Shown here: in pieces, positions 1-8,400 of the stretch
How the letters are laid out: the number at the start of each line of letters is the position of its first letter
How positions within the stretch are numbered: the stretch's first letter is position 1
Assembly: GCF_009789225.1 (NCBI RefSeq)
Contig: NZ_WSTA01000026.1
Coordinates: 1 to 43,466 of the forward strand
Length of the DNA stretch: 43,466 bases
Direction: 5' to 3'
Origin: Agromyces seonyuensis
GTDB taxonomy: Bacteria; Actinomycetota; Actinomycetes; Actinomycetales; Microbacteriaceae
Translations under genes and position numbers: made by a program
Notes under the pieces: generated by a model
Databases searched by the model: none
What the model was told of the DNA's origin: nothing
What the model saw: the letters and a program-made list of their open reading frames with translations, nothing else

Positions 1-1
1 C

Positions 2-835
2 CGGGCGCCTACGCGCCCGGGCCTCAGGCGTCCCCTCCTCCGACCTCAGCAGCGCGCCGCGCGACGTGCGGCCCCGCCGACCGGTCCGGGGGCTCCCACC
101 GGTCCCGGGACGCCGCAGCGACCCGCGGGCGGGCCTCCGCCGCGCACGACCGTCGTGCCCCCGGAGCGCACCCTCACCCGACGCGAGCTCCGTGCGATGC
201 TCACGGGCGAAGACGACGGCGACGAGTTCGAGGACGAGCCGGCCGAGCCGACGGGTCCGGTCCGCGCCGCCGGGGCTCCGGTCGCCGCGCCGGTCGCGCC
301 CGCTCCGGCGCGTGCCGAGCCGCGCACGATCACGCCCGTGACGACGACCGTCTCCACAGGGCACTGGGCCGACGGCCTCGCCGTCGACGACTCCGAGTCG
401 CCGCAGCCGTTCGACCAGTTGCTGGCGCGCGGGGGACTGTCCGGCGTTCCGACCACCACGACGAGCGCGCTCATCCTGCCGGCCTTGCCCGACGGCGGAC
501 CGCTCACGACGCCGCATCCGTTGACGGGCGAGATCATCGTCACGGGTTCGATCGATCTGCCCCGCAGCTTCGGCGCCACCGGCGCCCACCCCGATCAGGT
601 CGATTCCTCCGACATCGATCGGCTCTTCGACCAGGTCGAGGATTCGCCCGCGACCGGCGTCGCGCCGGTGGCGGCCAAGCGCGCCGTGTCGACGCAGGGT
701 TCGACCCGCGACTACATCACGGCGCCCAAGAAGGAGGGGGCGAGCATGCCCCTCATCCTCGCGATCACCGCCGGCGTGCTCGCCCTCGGCGTCGTGGCGG
801 CGCTCGTCGTGGGCGTCGTCGCGGGCCTCATCTGA
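2..835 (+). CDS. Hypothetical single-pass membrane protein, 5' end outside window
   Basis: The reading frame is open from the left edge, so the true start lies upstream; the first in-window GTG at 155 is probably internal. The visible protein (about 277 residues) begins with an Arg/Pro/Gly/Ala-rich, low-complexity stretch, continues through a motif TRRELRAML and a long acidic, disordered middle, and ends in one hydrophobic helix of about 25 residues near the C-terminus (LILAITAGVLALGVVAALVV), which suggests a tail-anchored or cytosol-facing membrane protein. In actinobacteria a protein of this kind commonly lies between nadD and rsfS; nadD would be upstream and is not visible. I do not recognise a catalytic domain and assign no function. 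It precedes rsfS by 67 bp in the same direction. Confidence 0.75.
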   Translation, partial: RAPTRPGLRRPLLRPQQRAARRAAPPTGPGAPTGPGTPQRPAGGPPPRTTVVPPERTLTRRELRAMLTGEDDGDEFEDEPAEPTGPVRAAGAPVAAPVAPAPARAEPRTITPVTTTVSTGHWADGLAVDDSESPQPFDQLLARGGLSGVPTTTTSALILPALPDGGPLTTPHPLTGEIIVTGSIDLPRSFGATGAHPDQVDSSDIDRLFDQVEDSPATGVAPVAAKRAVSTQGSTRDYITAPKKEGASMPLILAITAGVLALGVVAALVVGVVAGLI

Positions 836-902
836 TTTCCGATACCGACCGCCTCGAGTTCCGCCGTCCGGCGGCTCGCGCGGGTTCCACGAAAGCGAGA
901 AC

Positions 903-1283
903 ATGACCGCATCCGACCAGGCCCTCGAGCTGCTGGCCCTCGCCGCGCAGGCCGCGGACAAGACCGGCGGCGAGGAGTTCGTCGCCCTCGACGTCTCCGA
1001 GCACCTGCCGTTCGCCGACGTCTTCCTCCTCGTGACCGGCAACTCCGAGCGCAACGTCACGGCGATCGCGGACGCGATCGACCGCGCGCTCGGCGAGGCC
1101 GGCGCACCTGCGCCTCGCCGGGAAGGCCGCGCGGGCGGGCATTGGGAGCTGCTCGACTTCAACGGACTCGTCGTGCACGTCTTCCACAGCGAAGACCGCC
1201 TGTATTACGGCCTCGAGCGCCTCTGGCGCGACTGCCCCGTGCTCCCGGTGGAGCTCGCACCGGTCGCAGGCGAGAGCGACTGA
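903..1283 (+). CDS. rsfS: Ribosomal silencing factor RsfS
   Basis: A 126-residue protein of the RsfS/Iojap/YbeB family. The family binds ribosomal protein uL14 on the large subunit and blocks subunit joining when nutrients are scarce. Conserved features visible are the DVSEHLPFADVFLLVTGNSERNV stretch in two halves (residues about 30-52), the GHWELLDFNGLVVHVF strand and the YYGLERLWRD segment near the C-terminus. Length is normal for the family. The start ATG follows a GAAAGCGAGAAC leader without a strong Shine-Dalgarno; coupling to the upstream gene is likely. The family assignment is secure, the physiological role is from known homologues. Confidence 0.95.
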   Translation: MTASDQALELLALAAQAADKTGGEEFVALDVSEHLPFADVFLLVTGNSERNVTAIADAIDRALGEAGAPAPRREGRAGGHWELLDFNGLVVHVFHSEDRLYYGLERLWRDCPVLPVELAPVAGESD

Positions 1284-1410
1284 CGACTCGCGCCGCCGGC
1301 AGCCCCGGCGGGCGGAGGTGAGGCGCACTCGATTTCGTTTCACGGAATGCGTGCGCTAGATTGGATGAGTCGCCGCGAGAGCGGAGGACGAACCGGGCGA
1401 GAGCCCGAAC

Positions 1411-1483
1411 GGGTCTGTGGCGCAGCTGGTAGCGCACCTGCATGGCATGCAGGGGGTCAGGGGTTCGAGTCCCCTCAGATCCA
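1411..1483 (+). tRNA. tRNA-Ala(GGC), copy 1
   Basis: Folds as a 73-nt cloverleaf: acceptor GGGTCTG pairs with CAGATCC (one G-U), D arm with AGCTGGTAGCGC, anticodon stem CCTGC/GCAGG with loop ATGGCAT giving anticodon GGC (alanine GCC codons), T arm with GGTTCGAGTCCC, discriminator A at 1483. The 3' CCA is not encoded. It is identical to the copy at 1636-1708, 152 bp downstream. A TAGATT hexamer at 1357-1362 may be its -10 element. Confidence 0.95.
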
Positions 1484-1560
1484 CACCGAACCGACGATCA
1501 TCCCGAAACGGGCGCGATTCTTCGCGTGCGCGACCGGATGTCGACGGCGAGGCCACCGGG

Positions 1561-1592
1561 TCGACCGAGGTCGTCCGGGAAGACGGTATACT
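1561..1592 (+). promoter_or_regulatory. Possible separate promoter for second tRNA-Ala
   Basis: TATACT at 1587-1592 matches the -10 consensus at five of six positions and is rare in this GC-rich DNA. The best -35 is TCGACC at 1561-1566, with a longer than ideal 20-bp spacer. Transcription would begin about 35-40 nt before the second tRNA. Confidence 0.4.
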
Positions 1593-1635
1593 CGTCTGGT
1601 TGCCCGGAGGAATGGGCGGCCGAACAACCGAATAC

Positions 1636-1708
1636 GGGTCTGTGGCGCAGCTGGTAGCGCACCTGCATGGCATGCAGGGGGTCAGGGGTTCGAGTCCCCT
1701 CAGATCCA
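1636..1708 (+). tRNA. tRNA-Ala(GGC), copy 2
   Basis: Identical over all 73 nt to the copy at 1411-1483, with the same anticodon GGC and discriminator A. The following bases are CCG, so CCA is added post-transcriptionally. Its flanks differ from those of copy 1, so the duplication covers only the mature tRNA. It is followed immediately by a strong terminator. Confidence 0.95.
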
Positions 1709-1713
1709 CCGAG

Positions 1714-1751
1714 AGCCCCCGAACGAATCGGAAGATTCGTCGGGGGCTTTT
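1714..1751 (+). terminator. Rho-independent terminator of the tRNA-Ala unit
   Basis: The arms AGCCCCCGA and TCGGGGGCT, extended inward by CGAATC/GATTCG around a GGAA loop, form a long stem followed by TTTT at 1748-1751. It also lies upstream of the 3' end of the convergent lacI-type gene. Confidence 0.88.
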
Positions 1752-1824
1752 CCGTTGCCGGTCCTGCTGATCGCCCTCGCTCCGGCTGTTGCGGACCGGA
1801 GCGCCCGCGACCTGTGCGATCGGC

Positions 1825-2784
1825 TCAGGTCGTTCCCCCCTGGATGATGCGGAGCTGCAGCGGGGGAGCCTCTGCACTCACCTCGGACGGCTGCTCCAGC
1901 ACGGCGAGCGCCCAACGGCCGGCTCCCTCCGCGACCGTCGTCTGGTCGTACTCGATCGTCGTCAGGGGCGGCGAGGTGAGCTGTCCGAGCAGCAGGTGGT
2001 CCATGCCGATGATCGCGAGATCGTCGGGAACGGCCCAGTCGATCTCGCGCGCCGCCGCCAGGAGCGCGATGGCGACCTCGTCGTTGTAGCAGGCCACGCC
2101 GAAGCCGCGTGCGGGCAGCATCCGCAATGCCTCGACGGCATCGGGGAGGCCGAGGTCGAGGGAGAGCACCTCGGGAGCGGGCAGCCCCTCGGCGAGGCAG
2201 ACGGCGGCGAACGCTTCCTCGCGGGCGCGACCGTAGAATTCCTGCCGCTCGTCGCGCAGGTGGGCGAAGGCGAGCCGGCGATGGCCGCGGTCGATGAGAT
2301 GCCTCGCCTGGACCTTCGCGATGTCGTGGATCGGGCTTCCTCCCGTCGGTGCGGGGCTCTCGAGTCCGCGGATTCCGCGCTCCTCGAGCACCGCCCGCTC
2401 CTCGTCCGAGAACCCGGTGAGCGAGAGCACCGCCCGTGGCTTGATGCCCGTGAGCAGGTGGTCGAGCGAGGTCGTCGAGGTGCCCGAGAGGCGGAGGAGG
2501 AGGGTGAGTCCGTGGCCGGCGAACTCATCGGTCATGGACTCGAAGAGGTCCTGCAGGTTGCCGCCGAAGGTGGTGTCCGGAATGAGGGCGATCACGATGT
2601 CGCTCGAGCCCCGTGCCAATGCGCGGCCGGCCACCGAGGGGCGGTAGTCGAGTTCTGCCGCAGCCAGCTGCACCCGTTCGCGCGTGCCCGCGGAGAACCG
2701 AGCGCCACGTCCGTTGAGGATCTGGCTGACCGCTCCGCGCGACACTCCGGCGCGCCGCGCGACGTCTTCGCTCGTGGCGACCAT
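1825..2784 (-). CDS. LacI-family transcriptional regulator
   Basis: A 319-residue regulator. Residues 1-55 are the LacI helix-turn-helix plus hinge (TSEDVARRAGVSRGAVSQIL, then the SAGTRERVQ and LDYRPS segments); the rest is a periplasmic-binding-protein-like sensor domain with the family's GFGVACYNDEVAI and IIGMDHLLLGQLTSPPLTT motifs. The ATG at 2784 was chosen over the upstream ATG at 2874 because GGAGGAG lies 7 bp before it and LacI proteins start just ahead of the helix-turn-helix. It is divergent from the symporter/glycosidase operon, so it is the likely repressor of that operon, released by a sugar derived from its substrate. The palindrome at 2969-2988 is the natural operator candidate. 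Confidence 0.92.
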   Translation of the reverse strand: MVATSEDVARRAGVSRGAVSQILNGRGARFSAGTRERVQLAAAELDYRPSVAGRALARGSSDIVIALIPDTTFGGNLQDLFESMTDEFAGHGLTLLLRLSGTSTTSLDHLLTGIKPRAVLSLTGFSDEERAVLEERGIRGLESPAPTGGSPIHDIAKVQARHLIDRGHRRLAFAHLRDERQEFYGRAREEAFAAVCLAEGLPAPEVLSLDLGLPDAVEALRMLPARGFGVACYNDEVAIALLAAAREIDWAVPDDLAIIGMDHLLLGQLTSPPLTTIEYDQTTVAEGAGRWALAVLEQPSEVSAEAPPLQLRIIQGGTT

Positions 2785-2930
2785 CGAACTCCTCCAAGCC
2801 GCGTCAGGATTCGACGATCGGCTCCCGCGATCGTATCGCGAGGAGTTTTCGGTGGGGCATCGCCGCGCCCGCACGGCGCTTCGCCTCGGTATCCCGCGCT
2901 ACCCCAGTGTCGAGGCGGAGCGCGGTCGGC

Positions 2931-2959
2931 TTGACAGCGAGCGCCGGTCGTGGTTCGAT
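2931..2959 (+). promoter_or_regulatory. Sigma-70-type promoter of the beta-glycoside operon
   Basis: A perfect -35 TTGACA (2931-2936), a 17-bp spacer and TTCGAT (2954-2959, three of six consensus bases). Transcription would start near 2966, directly at the operator palindrome and about 58 nt before the symporter ATG. Confidence 0.6.
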
Positions 2960-2968
2960 GCCTGTTAT

Positions 2969-2988
2969 CGCGCGTTACGTAACGCGCG
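2969..2988. promoter_or_regulatory. LacI-type operator palindrome
   Basis: CGCGCGTTACGTAACGCGCG is a perfect 20-bp palindrome with the central CG typical of LacI-family operators. The half-site CGCGCGTTAC recurs at 2983-2992, giving a second overlapping partial site, followed by an imperfect arm TAGCGC. It covers positions about +3 to +22 of the predicted transcript, where bound repressor would block initiation or escape. Confidence 0.75.
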
Positions 2989-3023
2989 TTACCTAGCGCT
3001 TCGCCACCCTCAATGGAGAGACC

Positions 3024-4463
3024 ATGCCGAACTCGAACCCCGCCGCCCCCGCCGAGGCTCCCGAGCCGCCGCTCACGACCGTCCTCGACGAGCGCGATGA
3101 CGTGCGCGACGCCGCCAAGCTTCCTCCCGCGTTCTCGCTGAGGTTCTCCACGCGCGGCGTCTCGCTGGCGCTGAACGTCATCGTCGTGATGCAGCTGACG
3201 TTCTACGCGACCGACATCGTCGGTCTCCCGGCGGCCCTCGTCGGCGGGCTCTTCCTCGCGGCGAAGCTGTTCGACGGTCTCACCGACCTCGCCGTCGGCT
3301 TCGTCATCGACCGCACGAACTCCCGCTGGGGCCGCGCTCGCCCGTACGAGCTGTTCATCATCCCGCTCTGGGTGCTGACCGTCGCGATCTTCTCCACGCC
3401 CGAGATGAGCACGTTCTGGCAGGCGACCTACCTGTTCGTGCTCTACGTGCTCATCCAGTCGGTCTGCGCGACGTTCCTGAACGGTTCCGAGGCCCTGTAC
3501 CTCAAGCGGGCGTTGCAGGGCGAGGAGCGCTACGCCAAGCTCCTCTCGCGTCAGGGCGTGATCATCATGATCGTCGCGGCCGTCGGCAGCGTGATGCTCC
3601 CGCAGCTGATGGCGAGCTGGGGCACGCAGCCCGGTGGATGGACGCTCATCGCCGCCGTGTACGCGGTGCCGATGATGGTCGTCGGCCTCATCCGGTTCTT
3701 CACGGTCAAGGAACTCTCGCCCGAAGAACTCGGCGACGCCCGCTCGCCCCGCGTGTCGGTGATGCCCGCGGTCCGTGCGGTGCTCCGCAATCGGTTCGTC
3801 CTGATCCTCAGCGTGATCGTGCTCCTGGCGAACATCGTCATCAACATGAACACGATCGTCGGCGCCTACTACTTCAAGTGGATCCTGGGCGACCTCGGCC
3901 TGCTCTCGCTCATCGCCGCCGCCGGCGCCGTCATCCCCTTCCTGTTCCTGCTGTTCCCCCTCGCGGTGCGCACGATCGGCGCGATCAACTTCGTGCGCAT
4001 CGGCCTCGTGCTCGCCATCGTCGGCTTCGGCCTCGTGTTCCTCTTCCCGCAGAACCTCGCGCTCGTCGTCGGCGGCCAGATCCTCGGCTCGTTCACGACG
4101 ATCATCACGATGCTGGTCGGGTACTTCGTCATCCAGACGATGACCTACAGCGAGTGGAAGAGCGGCCTGCGCGTCGACGCCGTCACGAACTCCGTCGTCT
4201 CCTTCAGCAGCAAGGTCGGCTCGGGCCTCGCCTCGGCGCTCGTCGGCATCGTCATGGGCATCGTCGGGTACAACGGCCTCGCCGAAGCCCAGACCGAAGC
4301 CGCATCGTCGACCATCGTGAGCCTGTACTCGATCGTGCCCCTCGCCCTGGCCGCAACCATGCTCGTGCTCACGTTCTTCTACAAGCTCGACAAGGTCGTG
4401 GCTCGCCTGCGCGACGACCTGAGCGAGGGCGTGCACGCCGACACGAGCTCGATCTCGATCTGA
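3024..4463 (+). CDS. GPH-family sugar:cation symporter
   Basis: A 479-residue integral membrane protein of the glycoside-pentoside-hexuronide:cation symporter family (major facilitator fold). After a soluble N-terminus of about 45 residues come some 12 hydrophobic segments. Family signatures are visible: FYATDIVGLPAALVGGLF, AKLFDGLTDLAVGFVIDRT and NSRWGRARPYELF in the first half, and WKSGLRVDAVTNSVVSFSSK late in the protein. The ATG at 3024 has GGAGAG 7 bp upstream. Members import galactosides, glucosides, xylosides or glucuronides with H+ or Na+; the two glycosidases downstream suggest a beta-linked di- or oligosaccharide, but the exact substrate cannot be read from the sequence. Confidence 0.93.
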   Translation: MPNSNPAAPAEAPEPPLTTVLDERDDVRDAAKLPPAFSLRFSTRGVSLALNVIVVMQLTFYATDIVGLPAALVGGLFLAAKLFDGLTDLAVGFVIDRTNSRWGRARPYELFIIPLWVLTVAIFSTPEMSTFWQATYLFVLYVLIQSVCATFLNGSEALYLKRALQGEERYAKLLSRQGVIIMIVAAVGSVMLPQLMASWGTQPGGWTLIAAVYAVPMMVVGLIRFFTVKELSPEELGDARSPRVSVMPAVRAVLRNRFVLILSVIVLLANIVINMNTIVGAYYFKWILGDLGLLSLIAAAGAVIPFLFLLFPLAVRTIGAINFVRIGLVLAIVGFGLVFLFPQNLALVVGGQILGSFTTIITMLVGYFVIQTMTYSEWKSGLRVDAVTNSVVSFSSKVGSGLASALVGIVMGIVGYNGLAEAQTEAASSTIVSLYSIVPLALAATMLVLTFFYKLDKVVARLRDDLSEGVHADTSSISI

Positions 4464-4524
4464 GCCCAGGGGCGAAAGCCCGGCCTCCCACCACCCGACC
4501 GCACGCGACCGACCGGAGCCCGCG

Positions 4525-5805
4525 ATGACCACCTTCCCCGACGCCTTCCTCTGGGGTGCCGCCACGGCCCCCCACCAGATCGAGGGCAACAACCTCAACA
4601 GCGACTGGTGGGCCCGCGAGGGCATGATGCCCGGCATGGAGCCGAGCGGCGACGCCGTCGACAGCTATCACCGATACCGCGAGGACATGCGGCTCCTGGC
4701 GGATGCCGGGTTGAACGCCTACCGCTTCGGCGTCGAATGGGCGCGCATCGAGCCGCGACCGGGCCAGTTCTCGAACGCCGAACTCGCGCACTACCGCCGC
4801 ATGATCGAGACGGCGTTCGAGTTCGGCCTCACGCCCGTCGTCACCCTGCATCACTTCACCTGCCCCGCCTGGTTCGCGCAGGAGGGCGGCTGGATGAGCC
4901 CGACCGCGACCGAGCGGTTCGTGGCGTACGTGACGAAGGTCGTCGAGATCCTCGACGGAGTCGAGTGGGTCGTCACGATCAACGAGCCGAACATGCTCGC
5001 GATGATGACGATGCTGCAGGAAGCCATGCGATCAGGGCAGCTCTCGCAGTGGCAGAGCCCGACGATCGACGGCGAGGCGGAGCGCGAGCGCATCGCGGCG
5101 AACCTGCCGGTGGCCACCGAGGAGTTCTCGCGCCCGTTCATCGCCGCGCATCATGCGGTGCGCGACCTCATCCGCGAGCGCACCGGCGCCAAGGTCGGCT
5201 GGTCGGTCGCGAACGGCGCCCTCGAGCCGACGCCGGGCGATGAGGAGAAGTTCGCCGAGGTGCAGCGGCTGCAGGAGAACCTGTACCTCGAGGCCGCGCG
5301 CGGCGACGACTTCATCGGCGTGCAGTCGTACTCCAGCCAGCGGGTCGACGCGAACGGACTCGTCCCGCACCCCGAGCACCCCGACAACACCCTGACGGGT
5401 GCCGCGTACCGGCCGGATGCGCTCGGCATCGCGGTACGGCACGCCACCGCGGTGACCGGCGCACCCGCGCTCGTCACCGAGAACGGCATCGCCACTGCCG
5501 ACGACGAACGGCGCATCGCCTACACGCAGACGGCGCTCGCGCACCTCGCCGGGGCGATCGCCGACGGCGTCGACGTGCGGGGCTACTTGCACTGGTCGCT
5601 GCTCGACAACTACGAGTGGGGTCACTGGGATCCGACGTTCGGCCTCATCGCCGTCGACCGCGAGACGTTCGTGCGCACGCCGAAGCCGAGCCTCGCCTGG
5701 CTCGGATCGGTCGGCAGTTCGAACGGCGCGACGATCGAACCGGCCGGTCCGGACGACGCCGCCTCAGCGGCATCCGACCTCGCCGACCTCGGAACCACCC
5801 GCTAG
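4525..5805 (+). CDS. Glycoside hydrolase family 1 beta-glycosidase
   Basis: A 426-residue GH1 enzyme that cleaves beta-glucosides, beta-galactosides or related substrates by the retaining mechanism. The N-terminal family signature FLWGAATAPHQIEG is present. The acid/base glutamate is E154 in TINEPN and the nucleophile is E319 in VTENGIA; HWSLLDNYEW near the C-terminus is the aglycone/glycone-binding segment. The protein is slightly shorter than the usual 440-480 residues and has no signal peptide, so it acts in the cytoplasm on imported sugar. GGAG precedes the ATG. It lies 61 bp after the symporter and 13 bp before the GH2 gene, in one operon. Confidence 0.93.
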   Translation: MTTFPDAFLWGAATAPHQIEGNNLNSDWWAREGMMPGMEPSGDAVDSYHRYREDMRLLADAGLNAYRFGVEWARIEPRPGQFSNAELAHYRRMIETAFEFGLTPVVTLHHFTCPAWFAQEGGWMSPTATERFVAYVTKVVEILDGVEWVVTINEPNMLAMMTMLQEAMRSGQLSQWQSPTIDGEAERERIAANLPVATEEFSRPFIAAHHAVRDLIRERTGAKVGWSVANGALEPTPGDEEKFAEVQRLQENLYLEAARGDDFIGVQSYSSQRVDANGLVPHPEHPDNTLTGAAYRPDALGIAVRHATAVTGAPALVTENGIATADDERRIAYTQTALAHLAGAIADGVDVRGYLHWSLLDNYEWGHWDPTFGLIAVDRETFVRTPKPSLAWLGSVGSSNGATIEPAGPDDAASAASDLADLGTTR

Positions 5806-5818
5806 GAGCATCACGACC

Positions 5819-8278
5819 ATGACCACGACGCTGTTCACCGACGGCTGGACCTTCCACCGCGCCGGCGACGAGACCGGGGAGCCGGTCCGGTTGCCGCACG
5901 ACGCGATGATCGCCGAGCCGCGCTCGGCCGATGCCGCCACCGGCAACCACGGCGGGTACTTCCCGGGCGGGGTGTACCGCTACGCCAAGACCTGGCAGGT
6001 GCCCGCCGACGCGGCCGGGCGTCGGTACCGGGTGTGCTTCGAGGGCGTGTACGGCGACACGGTCGTGACGGTCGACGGCGTCGAGGTCGCCGCGTGCAAC
6101 AGCGGCTACCGCGCATTCGAGGCCCCGCTCGGCGACCTCGCACCCGGGCACCAGGTGCGCATCGAAGTCTCGGTCGACAACTCGAAGACCCCGAACAGCC
6201 GCTGGTACACGGGCTCCGGCATCTACCGGCAGGTCTGGCTCGACGAGGTCGGCCGTAGGTCGTTCGCACGCGACGGCGTGCGCTTCACGACCCGGTCGAT
6301 CGCCCCCGAGGGCGTCGTCGACGTCGCACTCGCAGTCGAGGGGTCCGACTCCGGCGACATCGCCTCCATCGAGCTGGCCGATGCCTCGGGCGAGGTGGTC
6401 GCGTCGGTCGAGCTCGCCGTGCTCGACGGAACGGCCGCGGGCGAGCTGCGCATCCCGTCGCCGCAGACCTGGTCGGCGGAGCATCCGCACCTGTACCGCG
6501 CTCGCGTGCGCCTGCTCGATGCATCGGGCTCGCTGCTCGACGAGCGTCGGGTCCGACTCGGGCTGCGCACGCTCGACGTCGATCCGCGTCATGGGCTGCG
6601 GATCAACGGCGAGCAGGTGCTGCTCCGCGGGGCGTGCGTGCACCACGACAATGGTCTGCTGGGCGCGGTGACGCTGCCGGCGGCCGAGTACCGGCGCGCG
6701 CGCATCCTCAAGGAGAACGGCTACAACGCGATCCGCTCGTCGCACAACCCGCTCTCGCGGCCCTTCCTCGACGCGTGCGACGAGCTCGGCCTCTACGTCA
6801 TGGACGAGCTGACCGACGTGTGGTTCAACCACAAGACCAAGCACGACGGTGCCGACCGATTCGAGGAGGTCTGGCGGGATGACGCGCGCGCGATGGTCGC
6901 CGAGGACCGCAACCGGCCCTCGGTGATCATGTACTCCATCGGCAACGAGATCGGCGAGACCGCGACCGAGCGGGGAGTGAAGACGGCGGGGGAGATCGAC
7001 GCGTTCCTGCGAGAGCTGGATGCGACCCGGCCGACGACGCTGGCGACGAACCTCCTCGTGAGCATGATGGCCAGCCGCGGCAGCTCCCCGTTCGAGAGCG
7101 AGACGTACACGGCCGAGCCCGGCACCGCGAAGCCCGAGAAGAAGTCGAGCACCGCGGCCAATGCGATGACGGCGAAGCTCGGACGCATCATGGAGCTCGC
7201 CTCGCGTCTGCCCGCCGCCGACAAGGCGAGCCGCGACGCATTCGCCCAGGTCCGGATCGCCGGCTACAACTACGCCTACGGCCGGTATGCGGGCGACCGC
7301 AAGAAATACCCGGAACGCGTGATCGTCGGCAGCGAGTCGATGCCCGGCGACCTGCCCGCCATCTGGAAGCGCGTCGAAGCCGTGCCCGGCGTCATCGGCG
7401 ACTTCATGTGGACCGGGTGGGACTACCTCGGTGAGGCCGGCATCGGCACGTGGTCGTACGGCCAGGCGGCCGGGGGCATCAACAAGCCGTTCCCCGCGCT
7501 CCTCGCGGGCACCGGCGCGATCGATATCACCGGACTCCCCGGTGCGCCGACGCTGCTGGCGCGCGCGGTCTGGGGCCGCCTCGAGGCCCCGGCCATCGCG
7601 GTGCGCCCCATGCAGCACGCCGGCGAGCGCGCCAACAAGACCCCGTGGCGCAGCAGCGATGCCGTGCAGAGCTGGTCGTGGCGAGGTCATGCGGGCAAAG
7701 CCGAGATCGAGGTCTACTCCGCGGACGACGAGGTCGAACTGCTCCTCAACGGCCGCTCGCTCGGTCGCAGGGCCGCCGGCGCGCGCGTCGGATTCGTCGC
7801 CCGCTTCACGGCGACCTACGAGCCCGGCGAACTCGTCGCGGTCGGCTACCGCGGCAAGCGAGAGCGCGGGCGCTCGTCCTTGCGCTCGGCGGATGCCGCG
7901 GCGCTGCGACTGCGGTCCGAGCAGACCGGTCTCGCCGGGCCCGACGACCTCGCGTACGTGTGGGTCGAACTCGCCGACGGAGCCGGCATCGTCGACGTGA
8001 GCGCCGAGGATCGGATCACGGTGCAGGTCGACGGTCCGGCGGAGCTCGCCGGTTTCGGCAACGCCGCACCCATCACCGAGGACGGGTACACGGGCCGCGT
8101 CGCCCGCACGCACGACGGCCGGGCGCTCGCGATCCTGCGGGGGACCGGCGAAGCCGGCACCGTCACGCTCACGGCGCGCAGCGAGCGCCACGGGGTCGAC
8201 GTCCTGCAGTTCGATGCCGCGTCGACGGCGCTTCCGGAAGTCCCGACGGCTCCGCCGGCGGCCAGCGTCAGGTCCTGA
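5819..8278 (+). CDS. Glycoside hydrolase family 2 (beta-galactosidase-like)
   Basis: An 819-residue GH2 enzyme. Order of domains: N-terminal sugar-binding jelly roll (residues about 5-150, with RLPHDAMI and RWYTGSGIYRQVWL), immunoglobulin-like domain (about 155-260), TIM barrel (about 265-570), then a DUF4982-like segment (VYSADDEVELLLNGRSLGRR) and a C-terminal Ig-like domain. The acid/base is E377 in SIGNEIGE and the nucleophile E506 in GSESMPG. RSSHNP is the conserved barrel motif. A charged insertion (about residues 420-485) lies between the two catalytic strands. No signal peptide is seen. Its stop-proximal AGGAG ribosome site overlaps the GH1 stop, so the two are co-translated. Beta-galactosidase is the commonest activity; other GH2 activities remain possible. 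Confidence 0.9.
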   Translation: MTTTLFTDGWTFHRAGDETGEPVRLPHDAMIAEPRSADAATGNHGGYFPGGVYRYAKTWQVPADAAGRRYRVCFEGVYGDTVVTVDGVEVAACNSGYRAFEAPLGDLAPGHQVRIEVSVDNSKTPNSRWYTGSGIYRQVWLDEVGRRSFARDGVRFTTRSIAPEGVVDVALAVEGSDSGDIASIELADASGEVVASVELAVLDGTAAGELRIPSPQTWSAEHPHLYRARVRLLDASGSLLDERRVRLGLRTLDVDPRHGLRINGEQVLLRGACVHHDNGLLGAVTLPAAEYRRARILKENGYNAIRSSHNPLSRPFLDACDELGLYVMDELTDVWFNHKTKHDGADRFEEVWRDDARAMVAEDRNRPSVIMYSIGNEIGETATERGVKTAGEIDAFLRELDATRPTTLATNLLVSMMASRGSSPFESETYTAEPGTAKPEKKSSTAANAMTAKLGRIMELASRLPAADKASRDAFAQVRIAGYNYAYGRYAGDRKKYPERVIVGSESMPGDLPAIWKRVEAVPGVIGDFMWTGWDYLGEAGIGTWSYGQAAGGINKPFPALLAGTGAIDITGLPGAPTLLARAVWGRLEAPAIAVRPMQHAGERANKTPWRSSDAVQSWSWRGHAGKAEIEVYSADDEVELLLNGRSLGRRAAGARVGFVARFTATYEPGELVAVGYRGKRERGRSSLRSADAAALRLRSEQTGLAGPDDLAYVWVELADGAGIVDVSAEDRITVQVDGPAELAGFGNAAPITEDGYTGRVARTHDGRALAILRGTGEAGTVTLTARSERHGVDVLQFDAASTALPEVPTAPPAASVRS

Positions 8279-8341
8279 CCGGCCGGCGGCGCTGCACTCC
8301 CGGGCGGGTACTCGCGAGGTCGTCGTGCAACGCGTGCGGAA

Positions 8342-8360
8342 TAGATTGAGTTCACTCAAT
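8342..8360 (+). promoter_or_regulatory. TetR-type operator overlapping a -10 element
   Basis: ATTGAGT-TC-ACTCAAT (8345-8360) is a perfect 16-bp inverted repeat with 2-bp centre, followed by another partial half-site GTTGAG. It overlaps TAGATT (8342-8347), a plausible -10, about 50 bp before the oxidoreductase ATG. The TetR gene downstream of the oxidoreductase is the likely binder. Confidence 0.7.
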
Positions 8361-8400
8361 GTTGAGCACGCTACACACAATCGAGCTCGAGGGAACGATC

